From contig JBOGJG010000436.1 in assembly GCA_050747825.1 (NCBI GenBank), forward strand, positions 1-36,465: a DNA stretch of 36,465 bases, in the 5' to 3' direction. Below, piece after piece: positions 1 to 7,850 of this stretch (position 1 is the first letter of the stretch; every line of letters starts with the position of its first letter). The DNA is from JBOGJG01 sp050747825. GTDB taxonomy: Bacteria; Acidobacteriota; UBA6911; RPQK01; JBOGJG01. The notes under the pieces were generated by a model. It was not told where the DNA came from. It did not search any database and was given only the letters and a program-made list of their open reading frames with translations. A program made the position numbers and the translations under genes.

Positions 1-1487
1 GGACCTGACCCCGCTATCACCAAACTGATAGCTACAATGGCTATATTAAGCCATTCACCAATGTAAGAGTAAATGCTGCGGGAGGAGTTGCCGGCCACTT
101 CCGTCATCAGCATGCCTTCGGTAAATAGTCCCAGGCGCTGATCAATCTGTCCGTAGACATCAACGGAGGCCGAATATCCGGTGTTGGCAGAACGAAGCAG
201 CGGCTTTCGATATTCAATAGCCCGAAAAGCCGCCATTTGCAGGTGCTGCTCGGGGGCGGCAGTGTGGCCAAACCAGGAATCATTGGTAATATTCACCAGA
301 ACCTCGGCGCCCGCCTCGACAAAACTCCCACTCAGTTCGGGAAAGATGCTCTCGTAGCAGATCAGGGTGGCAAAGGCCGTGTCATTTACACTGCCGGTCC
401 TGATCTCCTGGCCGGGGGAGAAAGCACTGACTTCCTGCACCAGCGGCTGAACGAATTGAAGCCACTGGCCCAGCGGCACATACTCGCCAAACGGTACCAG
501 CTCGGTCTTGTCGTAGCGAAAGACGAGCTTTCCGCCGGGGCCCAGCAGGAAGGCGCTATTGTAGTAACGATTGGAGTTTTCGTCCCCTGAGGTGCTGTTA
601 AAGAGCAGATAGGCTTGGCCTATGGCAACCTGCCTCTGCCAGAAGGTCCTGAAATAGAAATCCTGATAAGAGTACGGATTCTGAGCTTCGGGAAAAATCA
701 CCCAGTCGGCGTCTTGCTCTACTGCCTGCCTGTAATACTTCGGCAGGCTTTCGAAATACCTGCGGGCGTAGTAATCGATTCCCTCGGAAAGTGAAATACC
801 GGGCTGAATCAAGGCGACTTTGAGAGTTGCTTTCGTATCCGGCTGCCAGAAGTGAACCCGGTAAATACCGTAAAGATTAGCGCCCGCGAAGATCAGCAGG
901 CAAGCGACTGCCAGTCTCCAGCTTCTGAACCTGATCACTGCCGCCACGGCGCAGTTTCCCAGGACCACCAGGAAGGACACCAGGTAAATGCCGCTTAAAT
1001 CCGCCACCTGTGAGAACCACAGATAGGGGTACTGTGTATATCCAACCAGCGCCCAGGGGAACCCGTTCATGGCGAAATAGTTTCGGGCCAGCTCCGTCAT
1101 AACCCAGAGACCGGGAGCGCTCAGCAGAGCGGCCCGGGGAGAGCGATTGGCTGAGAGCCCCACCAGCACAGAGAAAGGCAACAGGAAGGCTCCCATGGCC
1201 AGGATCAGCAGGAGGTAAACCAGCAGCGCGACAGGCCAATTCAGGTTGCCGTAAACCACCAGCACGCGCGGGATCCAGTAAAGGACTCCGCCAAAGTAGA
1301 TCCCTGCCAGCAGAAAATGGCCGGCAGTCACCCGCTTCCACCCGGGTTTATCCAGGAGGAAAAGCAGATAAGGGACCAGGGCGATCCAGGCTAGAGGAAA
1401 GCAGGAAAAATTTGGAAAAGATAACCATAGTAAAGCCCCTGACAGCAGAGGCCACCAGCATGCAGAGAAAGGTAGGCGATTCTTCAA
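1..1487 (-). CDS. lnt: Apolipoprotein N-acyltransferase, 3' end cut by window edge
   Basis: Transfers the third acyl chain to the N-terminal cysteine of lipoproteins at the periplasmic face of the inner membrane. My translation gives one open frame of about 495 codons, close to the usual full length of roughly 500. N-terminal hydrophobic segments (PLLSGALLWLSFPNF onward) precede a nitrilase domain. The catalytic triad is visible: Glu267 in VIFPEAQNP, Lys327 in YDKTELVPFGEYVP and Cys377 in LICYESIFP; NITNDSWFG follows. The C-terminal membrane helix (LNIAIVAISLVIAG) runs off the window. No ATG lies near the N-terminus. I chose a TTG at 1487 that overlaps the stop of the SPOR gene (TTGA), which implies translational coupling. 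It is last in the nfeD-slipin-SPOR-lnt operon. The family is certain; the exact start is not. Confidence 0.93.
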   Translation of the reverse strand, partial: MKNRLPFSACWWPLLSGALLWLSFPNFSCFPLAWIALVPYLLFLLDKPGWKRVTAGHFLLAGIYFGGVLYWIPRVLVVYGNLNWPVALLVYLLLILAMGAFLLPFSVLVGLSANRSPRAALLSAPGLWVMTELARNYFAMNGFPWALVGYTQYPYLWFSQVADLSGIYLVSFLVVLGNCAVAAVIRFRSWRLAVACLLIFAGANLYGIYRVHFWQPDTKATLKVALIQPGISLSEGIDYYARRYFESLPKYYRQAVEQDADWVIFPEAQNPYSYQDFYFRTFWQRQVAIGQAYLLFNSTSGDENSNRYYNSAFLLGPGGKLVFRYDKTELVPFGEYVPLGQWLQFVQPLVQEVSAFSPGQEIRTGSVNDTAFATLICYESIFPELSGSFVEAGAEVLVNITNDSWFGHTAAPEQHLQMAAFRAIEYRKPLLRSANTGYSASVDVYGQIDQRLGLFTEGMLMTEVAGNSSRSIYSYIGEWLNIAIVAISLVIAGSG

Positions 1488-2059
1488 GGGGATTCGAGCA
1501 GTGTGACGTAGGTAGCGAAGCCGTCTCCCTTGAGAGCCGCCTCGGTTTCCAGGGCTTCTTCGCGCGTAGCGAATTCTCCGACCCGCACCCGGTAATATTG
1601 ATCGCCGCCGGGAGGCTGCAGTGTGGCCGCGTATCCCTTGGTTTCGAGCCGGATCAAAAGTTGTCTGGCTTCTTCAGTTACCTTCATGGCGCCGACCTGG
1701 ACGGTGTAGCGAATCTGGACAGGATCTTTGGGCTGAGGGGGCTGACCGCTGACCGCCGGCCGCTGACCGCTGACCGCTGGCCGCTGATCGCTGACCGCTG
1801 ACCGCTGACCACTGACCGCGGTCGTGTCCTTATTGCTTTGGTGCGGCGCAGGCTGCATGACCCGCTGGTAGAACTCAAGCTGATTCTTGATGTCCGAAAC
1901 CGGGGTTTCCGGCAGGGAAGAAAGCTCCTCAGCGCCGGCCGTTAGTCCTACGAAATGATTCTTCCCCAGAAAGAGACCCAGCACATAGAACACCGCTATG
2001 AAAACAAAGACGATGCTGTAGACAGCAAACGCCTGTTTAAAGCCGAGCCTGCTTTTCAC
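1484..2059 (-). CDS. SPOR-domain membrane protein with repeat-derived linker
   Basis: Single-pass envelope protein of 191 residues. A membrane helix near residues 12-30 (AVYSIVFVFIAVFYVLGLF) is followed by a low-complexity linker and a C-terminal SPOR domain at about 115-188 (YTVQVGAMKVTEEARQLLIRL, then YYRVRVGEFATREEALE). SPOR domains bind glycan strands stripped of stem peptides and often localise to division septa. The linker at about residues 79-107 is a 7-residue repeat (AVSGQRS/AVSGQRP) produced by a 7-bp DNA repeat rather than by ordinary protein evolution. It lies 9 nt downstream of the slipin gene and overlaps lnt, so it is probably co-transcribed with both. The domain call is firm; the cellular role is inferred. 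Confidence 0.85.
   Translation of the reverse strand: MKSRLGFKQAFAVYSIVFVFIAVFYVLGLFLGKNHFVGLTAGAEELSSLPETPVSDIKNQLEFYQRVMQPAPHQSNKDTTAVSGQRSAVSDQRPAVSGQRPAVSGQPPQPKDPVQIRYTVQVGAMKVTEEARQLLIRLETKGYAATLQPPGGDQYYRVRVGEFATREEALETEAALKGDGFATYVTLLESP
1737..1822. repeat. 7-bp GCTGACC tandem repeat inside the SPOR gene
   Basis: About twelve imperfect copies of GCTGACC or GCTGGCC/GCTGATC in a row on the plus strand. Three units equal 21 bp, so the encoded repeat has a 7-residue period and keeps the gene open. The same unit occurs outside genes at 34203-34280. The unit, its spread and its presence in both coding and non-coding DNA suggest a mobile or slippage-driven repeat family. Confidence 0.85.
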
Positions 2060-2068
2060 GTCCTTTAC

Positions 2069-2827
2069 CTATTTTTCTGCTTCATCTTTTTTTGTTGCGA
2101 AAAAGGGCGCCAGCAGGTCTATCGGAACAGGGAAAATGATCGTCGAGTTATGCTCCGCCGAGATTTCGGTGAGAGTGGATAGATATCGCAACTGCAGCGC
2201 CATAGGCTCCTTCGACAGAGTCGCGGCAGCCCCGGAGAGCCGCTCTGCCGCCTGGTACTCGCCCTCGGCATGGATGATTTTTGCTCTCTTGTCGCGCTCG
2301 GCTTCCGCCTGCCTGGCCATGGCTCGCTGCATCTCAACCGGGAGGTCTACGGCTTTCACTTCGACCAGCGAGACTTTAATCCCCCAGGGATCAGTCTGCT
2401 GATCCAGAATACTTTGCAGGCGCTCATTCAGTTCTTCCCTCTTGCTCAAGAGATCGTCCAGCTCAACTTCGCCCAGCACAGACCGAAGCGTCGTCTGGGC
2501 CAACTGGGACGTCGCATAAAGGTAGTTCTCGACACTGACAATCGCCCGGTTGGCATCGACCACCCGAAAGTAGACGATGGCATTGACCTTGACGGACACG
2601 TTATCGCGCGTAATGACGTCCTGTGCCGGAACGTCCATAGTGATGGTGCGCAGGCTGACCCGCTCCAGCCGGTCCAGCGGCCAGAAGACCAGGATCAGGC
2701 CCGGACCTTTAGCCGTGTCTAACAGCCGTCCCAGACGGAAGATAACCCCCCGCTCATACTCGCGCAGAATATTCACCACGGAGATCAGGTAAAGAACGAT
2801 AATCCCTACCACGATTAGAGTTGTCAT
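2069..2827 (-). CDS. Slipin / stomatin-like SPFH-domain protein
   Basis: Band 7/SPFH membrane scaffold of 252 residues. An N-terminal membrane anchor (residues 3-20) leads into the SPFH core (EYERGVIFRLGRLLDTAKGPG, then RTITMDVPAQDVITRDNVSV), followed by the helical stretch ARQAEAERDKRAKIIHAEGE typical of slipins. Its start overlaps the stop of the nfeD gene by 4 nt. The nfeD-slipin pair is a classic association: the NfeD-type serine protease is known in some systems to cleave the partner stomatin, and the two help organise membrane microdomains. Length and motifs are normal for the family. The function in this organism is inferred from pairing. Confidence 0.92.
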   Translation of the reverse strand: MTTLIVVGIIVLYLISVVNILREYERGVIFRLGRLLDTAKGPGLILVFWPLDRLERVSLRTITMDVPAQDVITRDNVSVKVNAIVYFRVVDANRAIVSVENYLYATSQLAQTTLRSVLGEVELDDLLSKREELNERLQSILDQQTDPWGIKVSLVEVKAVDLPVEMQRAMARQAEAERDKRAKIIHAEGEYQAAERLSGAAATLSKEPMALQLRYLSTLTEISAEHNSTIIFPVPIDLLAPFFATKKDEAEK

Positions 2828-4143
2828 AGGTATGCGTTTCCTTTCTCTTTAATCTCCTCCATATCCGAGCTATGCGAGCCCGAGTATGGAGATACTTTTA
2901 ACTGCAGATTTTGCGCTTGAACTACGCGCACCTTACTACCTTTCGGTATGGGAATCTCCGATACGGCTCGCCACAGCTCGCCGTGGACAAATACCGTTCC
3001 TTCATCCTGGCTGATGTCCGTGCGGGCTGTACCGATCAGCCCTTCCAGCCCCTTCTCTCCTGTTGTTACTCGAAACCGGAAGGACCTGATGGCAAGTCTC
3101 AGCAAAAACATGAAAATCAGTGCAAACGGGATCGCGATCGCCAGCGCCACGCCCAGGCTCACCCGCAGCTCCGGAAAAGGAGTGTCGATCAGAAAGAGTA
3201 GGCCCAGTATCATCGAAATGACCCCTCCGATACCCAGCACCCCGAATCCCTGGACGAGGACTTCGGAGACGAAGAGTCCTATGGCCAGTAGGATCAGCAG
3301 GACTCCAATGATATTCACCGGCAGCAACGAAAATCCAAGCAAGGCCAGAAGCAGGCAAATGCCTCCCGCAACGCCCGGAAGTATCGTGCCGGGATTGGTG
3401 AATTCAATATAAAGGCCCAGCAGACCGAAAAGGCCGAGAAGGACAGCCAGATTGGGACTGGCGATCGTAGACAGGATTTTCTCGCGCAAGCTCATTTCCA
3501 ACTCAACCAGCGCCTGTCCCTGGGTGTTGATCGTCTGCTTTGCTCCGGTAAAGCGTGTGATCTCCATTCCATTCAATTTAGAAAGGAGCTCCTGCTCGTT
3601 TTCAGCAATCAGATCGATGAGACCGCCGTCAAGTGACTCCTGCGCAGTGTAGGACTTGCTTTCCAGGACGCCCTGCTCGGCCATCTCATAATTGCGATTC
3701 CGACGCTGCACGATGCTGCGCAGGTTGGCCAGGTAATCGTTTCTGACCTTCTCCATCATCACTTCGTTTTCGCTCCCGAAAGCGGAGACCGGATGTGCGG
3801 CTCCCGTGTTGGTCCCAGGAGCCATTGCCGCCACATCCGCCGAGAGCAGGATGAAAAATCCTGCCGAGGCGGCATGGGCGCCTTTGGGAGTGACATACAC
3901 GACAATGGGAACCTCCGAATTCAGGATGGTTTGAATGATCTCCTGCATGGAAACCCCCAGTCCTCCAGGAGTTGCCAACTCGATGAGTAAGAATTCCGCC
4001 TCGCTCTGTTCCGCCTCTCGCACACTGCTCTGGATGAAGCCGGCAGTGATCGGATCGATAATGCCGTCAATCTTCGTTTTCAAGATCTGGGCATGCACTG
4101 GAAAAGCCGAAAAAAAGAGAATGATGAAGAGTACCTGCTTCAC
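2824..4143 (-). CDS. NfeD-family membrane serine protease, long ClpP-like form
   Basis: Long NfeD protein of about 439 residues. A signal peptide (VKQVLFIILFFSAFPVHAQ) is followed by a ClpP-like protease domain: HAASAGFFILLSADVAAMAPG carries the likely nucleophile Ser, and ESKSYTAQESLDGGLID carries the likely dyad Lys. Four to five membrane helices come next, then a C-terminal OB-fold NfeD domain (GLIGTARTDISQDEGTVFVHG). The open frame extends upstream to an ATG at 4206, but that would overlap moaD and adds a charged non-signal leader. I therefore place the start at the GTG at 4143, directly before the signal peptide. It is the first gene of the four-gene envelope operon and overlaps the slipin gene by 4 nt. 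Confidence 0.88.
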   Translation of the reverse strand: MKQVLFIILFFSAFPVHAQILKTKIDGIIDPITAGFIQSSVREAEQSEAEFLLIELATPGGLGVSMQEIIQTILNSEVPIVVYVTPKGAHAASAGFFILLSADVAAMAPGTNTGAAHPVSAFGSENEVMMEKVRNDYLANLRSIVQRRNRNYEMAEQGVLESKSYTAQESLDGGLIDLIAENEQELLSKLNGMEITRFTGAKQTINTQGQALVELEMSLREKILSTIASPNLAVLLGLFGLLGLYIEFTNPGTILPGVAGGICLLLALLGFSLLPVNIIGVLLILLAIGLFVSEVLVQGFGVLGIGGVISMILGLLFLIDTPFPELRVSLGVALAIAIPFALIFMFLLRLAIRSFRFRVTTGEKGLEGLIGTARTDISQDEGTVFVHGELWRAVSEIPIPKGSKVRVVQAQNLQLKVSPYSGSHSSDMEEIKEKGNAYL

Positions 4144-4152
4144 TGGGGGTAT

Positions 4153-4190
4153 ATTATACCTCTCTGTCCTTCTGATGTTCCGTTTATAAT
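4153..4190. promoter_or_regulatory. Divergent promoter pair between nfeD and moaD
   Basis: Two perfect TATAAT boxes lie back to back. The minus-strand box is at 4158-4153, about 10 nt upstream of the nfeD GTG. The plus-strand box is at 4185-4190, 9 nt upstream of the moaD ATG. The predicted transcription starts would leave leaders of only a few nucleotides, so both mRNAs may be nearly leaderless, which fits the absence of a clear ribosome binding site before either start. The -35 boxes are weak. Confidence 0.5.
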
Positions 4191-4199
4191 GAGAGCCTG

Positions 4200-4445
4200 A
4201 TGTCAATAACTGTTCGACTGTTTGCCTCGCTGAGAGATATCGTTGGCGAGTCCGAGGTCATTCTGGAGTTTGAAGGACAATCGACCACGCGAGAGGTTTT
4301 CGAGCAGCTCGGCACGAAATTTCCGGGATTGAAACGCTACGAACCTGTGGTTTTAATCGCCGTTAACCAGGAGTACGGCGATTGGGAGCAATCAATCGCA
4401 GCCGGTGACGAAGTGGCCTTTTTCCCACCGGTCAGTGGAGGTTGA
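4200..4445 (+). CDS. moaD: Molybdopterin synthase sulfur-carrier subunit MoaD
   Basis: Small 81-residue ubiquitin-fold protein ending in the diagnostic Gly-Gly (FFPPVSGG), whose thiocarboxylated form donates sulfur to precursor Z. The N-terminal MSITVRLFASLRDIVG and the GDEVAFFPPVSGG tail match MoaD throughout. It is followed after 18 nt by moaE, its obligate partner, so the two form the synthase. Together with mocA and the XdhC/CoxF gene further along, it supplies molybdenum cofactor for the CoxLMS enzyme encoded about 12 kb downstream. Confidence 0.94.
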   Translation: MSITVRLFASLRDIVGESEVILEFEGQSTTREVFEQLGTKFPGLKRYEPVVLIAVNQEYGDWEQSIAAGDEVAFFPPVSGG

Positions 4446-4463
4446 TTCCGACAGAGGCTTCAA

Positions 4464-4895
4464 GTGATCGAGATCGTTGAGAAAGAAATTGACCGCCGCT
4501 CCGTCATGGAATCGGTGAACGCGCCTGAGTCAGGGGCGATCGTCACCTTTGACGGTACCGTGCGCAATCACAACCTGGGGAAAAAGGTCACGCATCTTTA
4601 CTATGAGACCTATCCAGAAATGGCGGTCCAGGAGTTGGCGAAAATCCGTGACGAAGCCTTAGAGCGCTGGCCAGTCCAGGCGCTATCCCTCGTTCACCGC
4701 GTCGGCCGCATTGAGATCGGAGAGAGCAGCGTGTTTATAGCCGTGTCAGCGCCACACCGCAAAGATGCTTTCGAAGCCTGCCTCTTTGCCATCGACACGC
4801 TCAAAGCCACTGTTCCTATTTGGAAAAAGGAATACTTCGAAGGTGGCGAGGTCTGGATTGAAGGCCCTCCCACGCCTCAAGCCTTTAGGCTGTAG
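4464..4895 (+). CDS. moaE: Molybdopterin synthase catalytic subunit MoaE
   Basis: 143-residue large subunit of molybdopterin synthase, which uses MoaD thiocarboxylate to insert both dithiolene sulfurs. Recognisable stretches are GAIVTFDGTVRNHNLGKKV, YETYPEMA, VHRVGRIEIGESSVFIAVS, HRKDAFEACLFAIDTLK and the active-site PIWKKEYFEGGEVWIEG with its conserved lysines. The start is a GTG 18 nt after the moaD stop. The stop codon lies inside the left arm of a hairpin shared with the convergent recR side. Confidence 0.94.
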   Translation: MIEIVEKEIDRRSVMESVNAPESGAIVTFDGTVRNHNLGKKVTHLYYETYPEMAVQELAKIRDEALERWPVQALSLVHRVGRIEIGESSVFIAVSAPHRKDAFEACLFAIDTLKATVPIWKKEYFEGGEVWIEGPPTPQAFRL

Positions 4896-4932
4896 GCGTA
4901 TGGTGACTTGTCTTTCCTGCAGCCTACAGCCT
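4887..4932. terminator. Inverted repeat between convergent moaE and recR
   Basis: A perfect 11-bp inverted repeat, AGGCTGTAGGC (4887-4897) and GCCTACAGCCT (4922-4932), with a 24-nt loop. The left arm contains the moaE stop and the right arm ends 3 nt before the recR stop. There is no long U-tract, so it may be a bidirectional 3'-end or stability structure rather than a canonical intrinsic terminator. The arms resemble the 'GCCTACAGCCT' text-like intergenic repeats. Confidence 0.5.
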
Positions 4933-4935
4933 GAA

Positions 4936-5535
4936 TCAAAGCAATTGTCGCCCCGAGAGCGCCCGCGAAATAGTCACTTCGTCGGCATACTCCAGGTCGC
5001 TGCCTACCGGGATTCCCAGAGCGATCCGCGAAATCCGGATACTGAGCGGTTTGATCAATTTGGAAAGGTAAAGCGCCGTGGCTTCTCCTTCAATCGTGGG
5101 ATTGGTAGCCACGATAATTTCCTCGATAGTAGTGTCCCTCAGTCGCTCGAAAAGATTCTTTAATTTTAGATCTTCAGGCCCGACGCCGTTGATGGGCGAG
5201 ATGGCTCCATGCAGGACGTGATAGAGCCCTTTGAATCCCCCAGTCTTTTCAATGGAAAGAATGTTGAAGGGCTCTTCGACAATGCAAATGAGTTTCTGAT
5301 CCCGGTTGGGATCACAGCAAAAGCGGCAGGGATCCTTGTCTCCGATATTATTGCAGCGCGAGCACAGAATAAGGCTGGACTTCAAATGCGAGATGGCTTC
5401 GGCAAGCTTGAGGGCCTCTTCCTCGGGCTTGCGGATCAGGTAAAAGACCAGTCGCTGTGCTGATCTGGGTCCGATGCCCGGCAGCTTCTTGAACTCATCG
5501 ATGAGCCGCTGAACCGGATCCATGTTGTTATTCAT
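4936..5535 (-). CDS. recR: Recombination protein RecR
   Basis: 199 residues, the standard RecR length. A helix-hairpin-helix (DEFKKLPGIGPRSAQRLVFYL) is followed by a four-cysteine zinc finger (CSRCNNIGDKDPCRFC) and a Toprim domain (ICIVEEPFNILSIEKTGGFKGLYHVLHG). The C-terminus, ISRIALGIPVGSDLEYADEVT, carries the Walker-B-like region. RecR acts with RecO, and RecF where present, to load RecA on gapped DNA. It overlaps the upstream ybaB gene by 4 nt and ends the dnaX-ybaB-recR operon. Confidence 0.97.
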   Translation of the reverse strand: MNNNMDPVQRLIDEFKKLPGIGPRSAQRLVFYLIRKPEEEALKLAEAISHLKSSLILCSRCNNIGDKDPCRFCCDPNRDQKLICIVEEPFNILSIEKTGGFKGLYHVLHGAISPINGVGPEDLKLKNLFERLRDTTIEEIIVATNPTIEGEATALYLSKLIKPLSIRISRIALGIPVGSDLEYADEVTISRALSGRQLL

Positions 5536-5834
5536 AATCCGGGGAGCAGACCTCCTGTAAGTCCGCCGAGTTGGGCATTCATGGCTTCATCTACCTTGCG
5601 AGCGGCTTCGCTGACGGCCGCTAGGATCAGGTCCTGGAGCATTTCAACGTCTTCCGGATCGACGGCTTCCGGTTTGATTTCAATAGAAAGAAGCTGTTTG
5701 CCCCCGTCCATGACTACGCTGACAATCCCACCCCCGCTGCTGCCTTCAACACGAAGCTGGCTCATTTCTTCCTGGAGCTTTTGCTGCATCCTCTCAGCCT
5801 GCTTCATCATGTCCTGCAATTTTTTCCCGTTCAT
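5532..5834 (-). CDS. YbaB/EbfC nucleoid-associated protein
   Basis: 100-residue dimeric DNA-binding protein. An N-terminal amphipathic helix (LQDMMKQAERMQQKLQEEM) precedes the conserved core VEGSSGGGIVSVVMDGGKQLLSIEIKPE. The position between dnaX and recR is the near-universal arrangement for this family. It starts 4 nt after dnaX ends and overlaps recR by 4 nt. Confidence 0.95.
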   Translation of the reverse strand: MNGKKLQDMMKQAERMQQKLQEEMSQLRVEGSSGGGIVSVVMDGGKQLLSIEIKPEAVDPEDVEMLQDLILAAVSEAARKVDEAMNAQLGGLTGGLLPGL

Positions 5835-5838
5835 TTAA

Positions 5839-7404
5839 TCAGTCCTCCAGTTTCTGATCCATGATCTTACTTGGAATTGCCTCGAGAAACATCTTCACCT
5901 GAGGGTCCTGGGTAGGATCGGTTTGGGTGCGGGAAAGCTTTTCGTCCAGTTTCACCTCAACCTCCGGCGTAGCGCCTGTCACTTTGGAGCACAAGCCGGC
6001 AATTTGATCGACTTTAGCGCGCACAATTCTAAACAGGCTGGTTTCGCCATCACCAAACGCAATAGTGAGTTTGCCCTCCTCAAAGTGCAACTTTGCATGC
6101 TCCAATGCCGAGTAGAGCGGCGTTTCCTCCTCCATTTGAAGCATTCGCAACAGATCACGAATGACCTGGTCGCCGGGCAAGACCTGGGGCTTGAAGCCTG
6201 AGGCCTGAGGATCGGGGCTGCTTGAGGCTTGAGGCTTCGGGCCTGGGGCTTGGGGCTTGAGATTCAACGGCTGTGATCCCTGAATCTGGCCGATCACTTC
6301 TTCCAGGCTGGGCAACTGCGCCAACTCGATCATTTTCAGGAGTGTCATTTCCAGGTGGACGTGCGGATGGGGGTTCCAGCGCATCTCGTTTTCGGTGCGA
6401 TTAAGAAGGTCGTAAAAGCGGATGAGATCCAGCTCTGAAAATCGCTCTGCCTGCTTGAGCAGAGCGTCCCGGTCCGTATCCGGTAATTGTAAAAGTCGAT
6501 CGTCCCAGCCCGCCGCTTTAAAAACGAGAAGATTGCGAATATGGCCGACCAATTTTTTGCAAAAATGATGCGGGTCTACGCCCCGGTTGACAAGCTCCTG
6601 CGTTCGTTCCAGGAGGGCTCTCTTGTCCCGGCTGACAATGGCATCAAGAAGGACGCGGACCGATTGCTCATCGATCACTCCCAGAAGCGTGAGGACGTCT
6701 TCATCGGCGACGGCGTTTCCGCTGAAAGCCGTAATCTGGTCCAGTGTGGACTGAGCATCGCGCATGCTTCCCTGGGCTGTGGAGACAATGGTTCTCAAGG
6801 CGTTGTCGCTAATTTCCAAACCTTCCTCCCGGCAGATCAGGTGCAGGCGATCCATAATGACTGAAAATGGAATCGGCTTGAAGTTGAACTCCTGGCAGCG
6901 CGAGGTGATCGTGACGGGGAGTTTCTGGTGCTCGGTGGTAGCCAGGATAAATTTTACGTGTGCAGGGGGCTCTTCCAGGGTCTTTAACAGCGCATTAAAG
7001 GCGGCATTGGAGAGCATATGGACTTCGTCGATGATATAGATCTTGAATCGGTCGCGAGCCGTTCCGTAACGGACCCCTTCTCGCAGCTCTCGGATGTTAT
7101 CGACACCGGTATTGGAAGCGGCATCGATTTCCTGGACATCAAGACTGTTTGATGCAGCAATCTCCTGGCAGGAATCGCACTCACCACAAGGTTCTACGGT
7201 CGGTCCGCGGGAACAGTTCAAAGCTTTCGCCAGGATGCGGGCCGTTGACGTCTTCCCCACGCCGCGAACTCCTGAAAAAAGGAAGGCATGTGCTATCCGA
7301 TTCGCCTTGATGGCATTGCGCAGAGTCCTGGTGACACTCTCCTGCCCCACGACATCTTCAAACGTCTGTGGTCGCCATTTCCGGGCCAAAACTTGATAGG
7401 ACAT
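5839..7404 (-). CDS. dnaX: DNA polymerase III subunit tau (DnaX)
   Basis: 521-residue clamp-loader ATPase. The N-terminus YQVLARKWRPQTFEDVVGQE is typical. Walker A is SGVRGVGKTSTA (about residues 44-55), a zinc module uses Cys64, Cys73, Cys76 and Cys79 (CGECDSC), Walker B is IYIIDEVHML, and the sensor/arginine-finger region is ATTEHQKLPVTITSRCQEF. Domain III ends near residue 370. The following linker (about 378-405) is made of a PQAxxxKPQA-type repeat, and a short tau-like C-terminal region follows. I saw no A6-type slippage run that would make a gamma form. It heads the dnaX-ybaB-recR operon directly downstream of the SRP RNA gene. Confidence 0.96.
   Translation of the reverse strand: MSYQVLARKWRPQTFEDVVGQESVTRTLRNAIKANRIAHAFLFSGVRGVGKTSTARILAKALNCSRGPTVEPCGECDSCQEIAASNSLDVQEIDAASNTGVDNIRELREGVRYGTARDRFKIYIIDEVHMLSNAAFNALLKTLEEPPAHVKFILATTEHQKLPVTITSRCQEFNFKPIPFSVIMDRLHLICREEGLEISDNALRTIVSTAQGSMRDAQSTLDQITAFSGNAVADEDVLTLLGVIDEQSVRVLLDAIVSRDKRALLERTQELVNRGVDPHHFCKKLVGHIRNLLVFKAAGWDDRLLQLPDTDRDALLKQAERFSELDLIRFYDLLNRTENEMRWNPHPHVHLEMTLLKMIELAQLPSLEEVIGQIQGSQPLNLKPQAPGPKPQASSSPDPQASGFKPQVLPGDQVIRDLLRMLQMEEETPLYSALEHAKLHFEEGKLTIAFGDGETSLFRIVRAKVDQIAGLCSKVTGATPEVEVKLDEKLSRTQTDPTQDPQVKMFLEAIPSKIMDQKLED
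6184..6262. repeat. GCCTGAGG/GCTTGAGG-type tandem repeat in the dnaX linker
   Basis: Degenerate repeats of GCCTGAGGCCTGAGG, GCTTGAGGCTTGAGG and CTGGGGCTTGGGGCTTG on the plus strand give a 6-8 residue KPQA repeat in the DnaX linker. It resembles the SPOR-gene repeat in style (short text-like unit, open frame kept) but has a different unit. Confidence 0.7.
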
Positions 7405-7585
7405 ACCGGTCTTCTGTTAATAATACCCGCCTATGCGGCAGGCCAGGGAGGCCAATATCGAGGCCGCCGCCCTACCCAAAGGGTACCCGGGCACCCGGTG
7501 AGGCGCGGAGGCGTACTCAATGTACCCCGCACAAGCCGAACGACCAAGAACGAAGAGATTGGCCTCACTCGGTCCGGCCGCTTGG

Positions 7586-7690
7586 TCAGGCTTCGGGTTT
7601 GCCTGCGGCACACATGCAGACCTCTTAATGCTGCTTCCTTCCGGACCTGACATGATTCGAGGAGCATGTTGCACAGGACCCGAAGCCTGT
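7586..7690 (-). ncRNA. ffs: Signal recognition particle 4.5S-type RNA
   Basis: The minus strand carries the signature apical SRP core, GTCAGGTCCGGAAGGAAGCAGC, which forms the Ffh-binding symmetric and asymmetric loops. The ends pair perfectly: AGGCTTCGGGT at the 5' side with ACCCGAAGCCT at the 3' side. The size, about 105 nt, is that of the short bacterial form; I found no Alu-domain motifs upstream. Its place directly before dnaX-ybaB-recR is conserved in many bacteria. The 180 bp from here to dnaX (7405-7585) is GC-rich with several short inverted repeats (for example GACCAAG and CTTGGTC) and no coding signal; it may be leader or processing sequence. Confidence 0.93.
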
Positions 7691-7734
7691 CATTACGAGC
7701 AGATTTTTTCTGCCCGACGGCAACTCAGCCTCTT

Positions 7735-7762
7735 ACTATACCATCCTTTTTAGGGAGGTCAT
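7735..7762 (-). promoter_or_regulatory. Probable sigma-70-type promoter of ffs
   Basis: On the minus strand ATGACC (7762-7757) and TATAGT (7740-7735) are separated by 16 bp. Transcription would start near 7728, about 38 nt before the SRP helix, so the RNA would need 5' processing. Confidence 0.5.
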
Positions 7763-7850
7763 TTCGGCGTGGACGCGCCCTTTTTACCCTACCGCCAGCG
7801 CGACTTGATTATACTGGATGAGTTCGCTCTAATGGAGTTTCGTTTTTTAT

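Noticed and set aside
237..590. Plus-strand open frame of 117 codons
   Set aside because: It is opposite the conserved nitrilase domain of lnt, which has catalytic motifs on the minus strand.
4144..4206. Upstream extension of the NfeD frame to an ATG at 4206
   Set aside because: It overlaps moaD and both TATAAT boxes and puts a charged leader before a good signal peptide.
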